The notes under the pieces: generated by a model
What the model was told of the DNA's origin: nothing
What the model saw: the letters and a program-made list of their open reading frames with translations, nothing else
Databases searched by the model: none
NCBI GenBank assembly: GCA_019217005.1
Contig: JAHBNG010000098.1
Coordinates: forward strand, 1 to 56,797
Source of the DNA: Chloroflexi bacterium TSY
GTDB taxonomy: Bacteria > Chloroflexota > Anaerolineae > Caldilineales > Caldilineaceae
Length of the DNA stretch: 56,797 nucleotides
Reading direction: 5' to 3'
Part shown: piece after piece, positions 55,284 to 56,797 of the stretch
Layout of the letters: each line of letters begins with the position of its first letter
How positions within the stretch are numbered: position 1 is the first letter of the stretch
Position numbers and translations under genes: made by a program

Positions 55284-55387
55284 ATAGATGAGGTCTCATA
55301 AAAATGAGGTCTCATAAAAATGAGAATAGCCTACCTGTGTGAGACGGTCTAAATCTTTCTCATCTATGGCAGTGAAGAGTATAGCAC
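55284..55387. promoter_or_regulatory. hairpin and tandem-repeat leader upstream of binding-protein gene
   Basis: ATAGATGAG (55284-55292) can pair with CTCATCTAT (55359-55367). Between them ATGAGGTCTCATAAAA occurs twice in tandem (from about 55288), each unit itself a small GAG/CTC hairpin. The part from TCTCATCTATGGC to GTATAGC is shared with 23970-23998 upstream of another binding-protein gene. It lies 18-120 bases before the ATG at 55405. Confidence 0.5.
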
Positions 55388-55404
55388 ACAAAGGAGAAAC
55401 AACC

Positions 55405-56797
55405 ATGCAGATCCAGATGTTACGCCGATTTGTACCCGTATTTGCGATGCTCTTACTCGCACTCTGGATAAGTGCCTGCGGCGCGCCTCCAGCCGATTCA
55501 CCAGCGGGATCAGACGATGCTGCCTCCGAGGCTGAGGCGGCGGAAGAGGGGGCAGCGGAAGGAGAGTCCGCGGAAGGACCGCTGATTCACCCTCTGGAAG
55601 GACCAACGCTCGTCCTGGACCCGGCGCAGTTCCCTACGGAGTTCAACGAGGCACCGATGTTGGCGGAGAGGGTCGCGGCAGGGGAGCTGCCGCCGGTGGA
55701 GGAGCGTCTACCGGACCGGGAAGACCTGTTGGTCATCGAGCCTATGAACGAGATCGGCAAGTACGGAGGCACCTGGCGTCGTGGATTCAGCGGGCCCGCC
55801 GACGGCGAGAATATGATGCGTATCAATTCCTCGTCCAGGTTGTTGAATTGGGACTATGGCATGACGGCGATTGTACCCAGTATAATCAAAGACTGGGAGA
55901 TGGAGGATGATTTCAAGAAGTACATCCTCCATCTGCGCAAAGGCGCCAAGTGGTCCGATGGTGAGCCGCTGACGGCCGACGACTTTCTCTTCTGGTACGA
56001 GGACGTTGCCATGAACGAGGATATATGGCCAAGCCCACCGCCTGAATTGGTGGTCGCCGGGGAAGTGGGCGTGATGGAAAAGATCGACGACTTTACCGTT
56101 GCCTACACGTTCGCGTCGCCCTACCCCCCTGTTCGAGGTCATTCTCGCTGGCCATAATGCGGTCGGTGTCGGCCCCGACACCGAGGGTGGATGGGGCGGC
56201 GGCGGATATATGGCCAAGCACTACCTGAGCCAGTTTCTGCCCAAGTACTCGTCCGAGGAGGAAGTGACCCAGAAGGCCAAGGACGCTGGCTTCGAAAGCT
56301 GGGTAGAATTTTGGCATGTCATGGCCTATCTTCCGAAAAACCCAGAGCTACCGACAATGGGCCCCTGGATGACGGTGAAACCCGTCACTGACCCGATCTG
56401 GACTGAGGTGCGCAACCCGTACTACTGGGTCGTGGATACCGAGGGGAACCAGCTTCCCTATATCGATGAGATCGTGGTCAACGTGTCGGAGGACAGAGAG
56501 GTGTTGGCCCTGCGGGGCGTCGCTGGCGAGTATGATTTCCAGTCTCGTCACATAGCTATAGATAGGCTGCCCGTCCTTCTGGAGAACGCGGAGGCAGGCG
56601 GCTACGATGTCAATCTCCGTCCAGCTTTCTTTCACAACCTCGTGATGAATTTCAACCACAGCTACAACGCAGACGCCGAGATACAGAAGTGGATACAGAA
56701 CGTAGATTTCCGCCGTGCTCTGTCCTTGGGGTTTGACCGCGACCAGATCAACGAGGCCGTCTGGCTGGGGCTCGGCGTGCCTGGCTCGGTGATGCCG
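55405..56797 (+). CDS. peptide-type ABC solute-binding lipoprotein, partial, one frameshift
   Basis: Start at 55405 with AAAGGAG upstream. The lipoprotein signal ends LWISACGAPP, followed by an Ala/Glu linker and PMLAERVAAGELPPVEERLP, nearly the same motif as in the binding protein at 35416. KGAKWSDGEPLTADDFLFWY marks SBP family 5. A run of six Cs at 56124-56129 breaks the frame after TFASPYP. With five Cs it continues LFEVILAGHNAVGVGPDTEG and stays open to the window end (RRALSLGFDRDQINEAVWLG). The single homopolymer slip is probably a sequencing error. The 3' end lies outside the window. Confidence 0.88.

Noticed and set aside
1..56797. tRNA, rRNA or other structured RNA genes
   Set aside because: I looked for T-loop GTTCGANTC motifs, CCA-type ends and rRNA core sequences on both strands by eye and found nothing convincing.

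Overview
The window looks like a chromosomal segment of an uncultured bacterium, probably Chloroflexota (Caldilineales/Anaerolineae-like). This is an inference from gene style: LuxR regulators of the MalT type, an LLM (F420-type) oxidoreductase, lipoprotein solute-binding proteins with long Ala/Glu/Pro-rich leaders, a secreted protein with a Thr-Pro repeat stalk, many alpha/beta hydrolases and beta-lactamase-fold esterases, and a PhyH/D-2-hydroxyacid-dehydrogenase catabolic flavour. I found no rRNA, tRNA or cas genes.

Positions 1-16.5 kb are a graveyard of broken genes and mobile elements. They hold an IS4-superfamily copy, two decayed MalT-type regulators (one split by a 215-bp MITE), a frameshifted LLM oxidoreductase, an IS1182-like element, an IS701-like remnant and an alcohol dehydrogenase fragment. 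A CDGSH-TIR fusion gene is split by a 155-bp MITE. A GNAT acetyltransferase gene carries a six-repeat CRISPR-like array inside its coding sequence. Positions 16.5-19.5 kb hold a YceI lipoprotein and an octaheme cytochrome c. Positions 20-26 kb hold a sugar-type ABC transporter (binding protein plus two permeases) divergent from a D-2-hydroxyacid dehydrogenase and a type II HAD enzyme; the second IS4 copy follows. Positions 28-35 kb hold an SDR, a GT2 glycosyltransferase and the E1-alpha, E1-beta and E2 genes of an acetoin/pyruvate-type dehydrogenase complex. The complex genes are split by a DUF433/DUF5615 toxin-antitoxin pair and a GNAT gene. Positions 35.4-42.6 kb are a peptide-type ABC transporter operon with a serine hydrolase gene between its two permeases, followed by a PhyH dioxygenase and an esterase. 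Positions 42.7-51 kb carry housekeeping-like genes on the minus strand (SDR-like reductase, stalked surface protein, manA, pcrA, rsgA, a YqaA/DedA membrane protein). From 51 kb to the end, an RDD gene is split by a MITE, a uronate-dehydrogenase-like gene is split by an IS1595 element, and an IVP-type cassette, an NHL beta-propeller gene and a second peptide-type binding protein follow.

The main discovery candidate is the array at 14482-14813. It has six identical 28-bp repeats, five unique 32-33 bp spacers and a 61-bp unit, as in type I-E CRISPR, with no cas genes nearby. The repeat itself appears to be native coding sequence of the GNAT gene: removing exactly five units (304 bp) leaves one repeat and restores an uninterrupted 188-residue acetyltransferase. 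This is what off-target spacer acquisition into a chromosomal pseudo-repeat (a neo-CRISPR locus) would leave behind. A second theme is a 155-bp MITE family with 8-bp target duplications, whose removal restores genes, including an unusual CDGSH iron-sulfur/TIR fusion.

Several apparent frameshifts fall in homopolymers or short repeats, so sequencing error must be considered before those genes are called dead.
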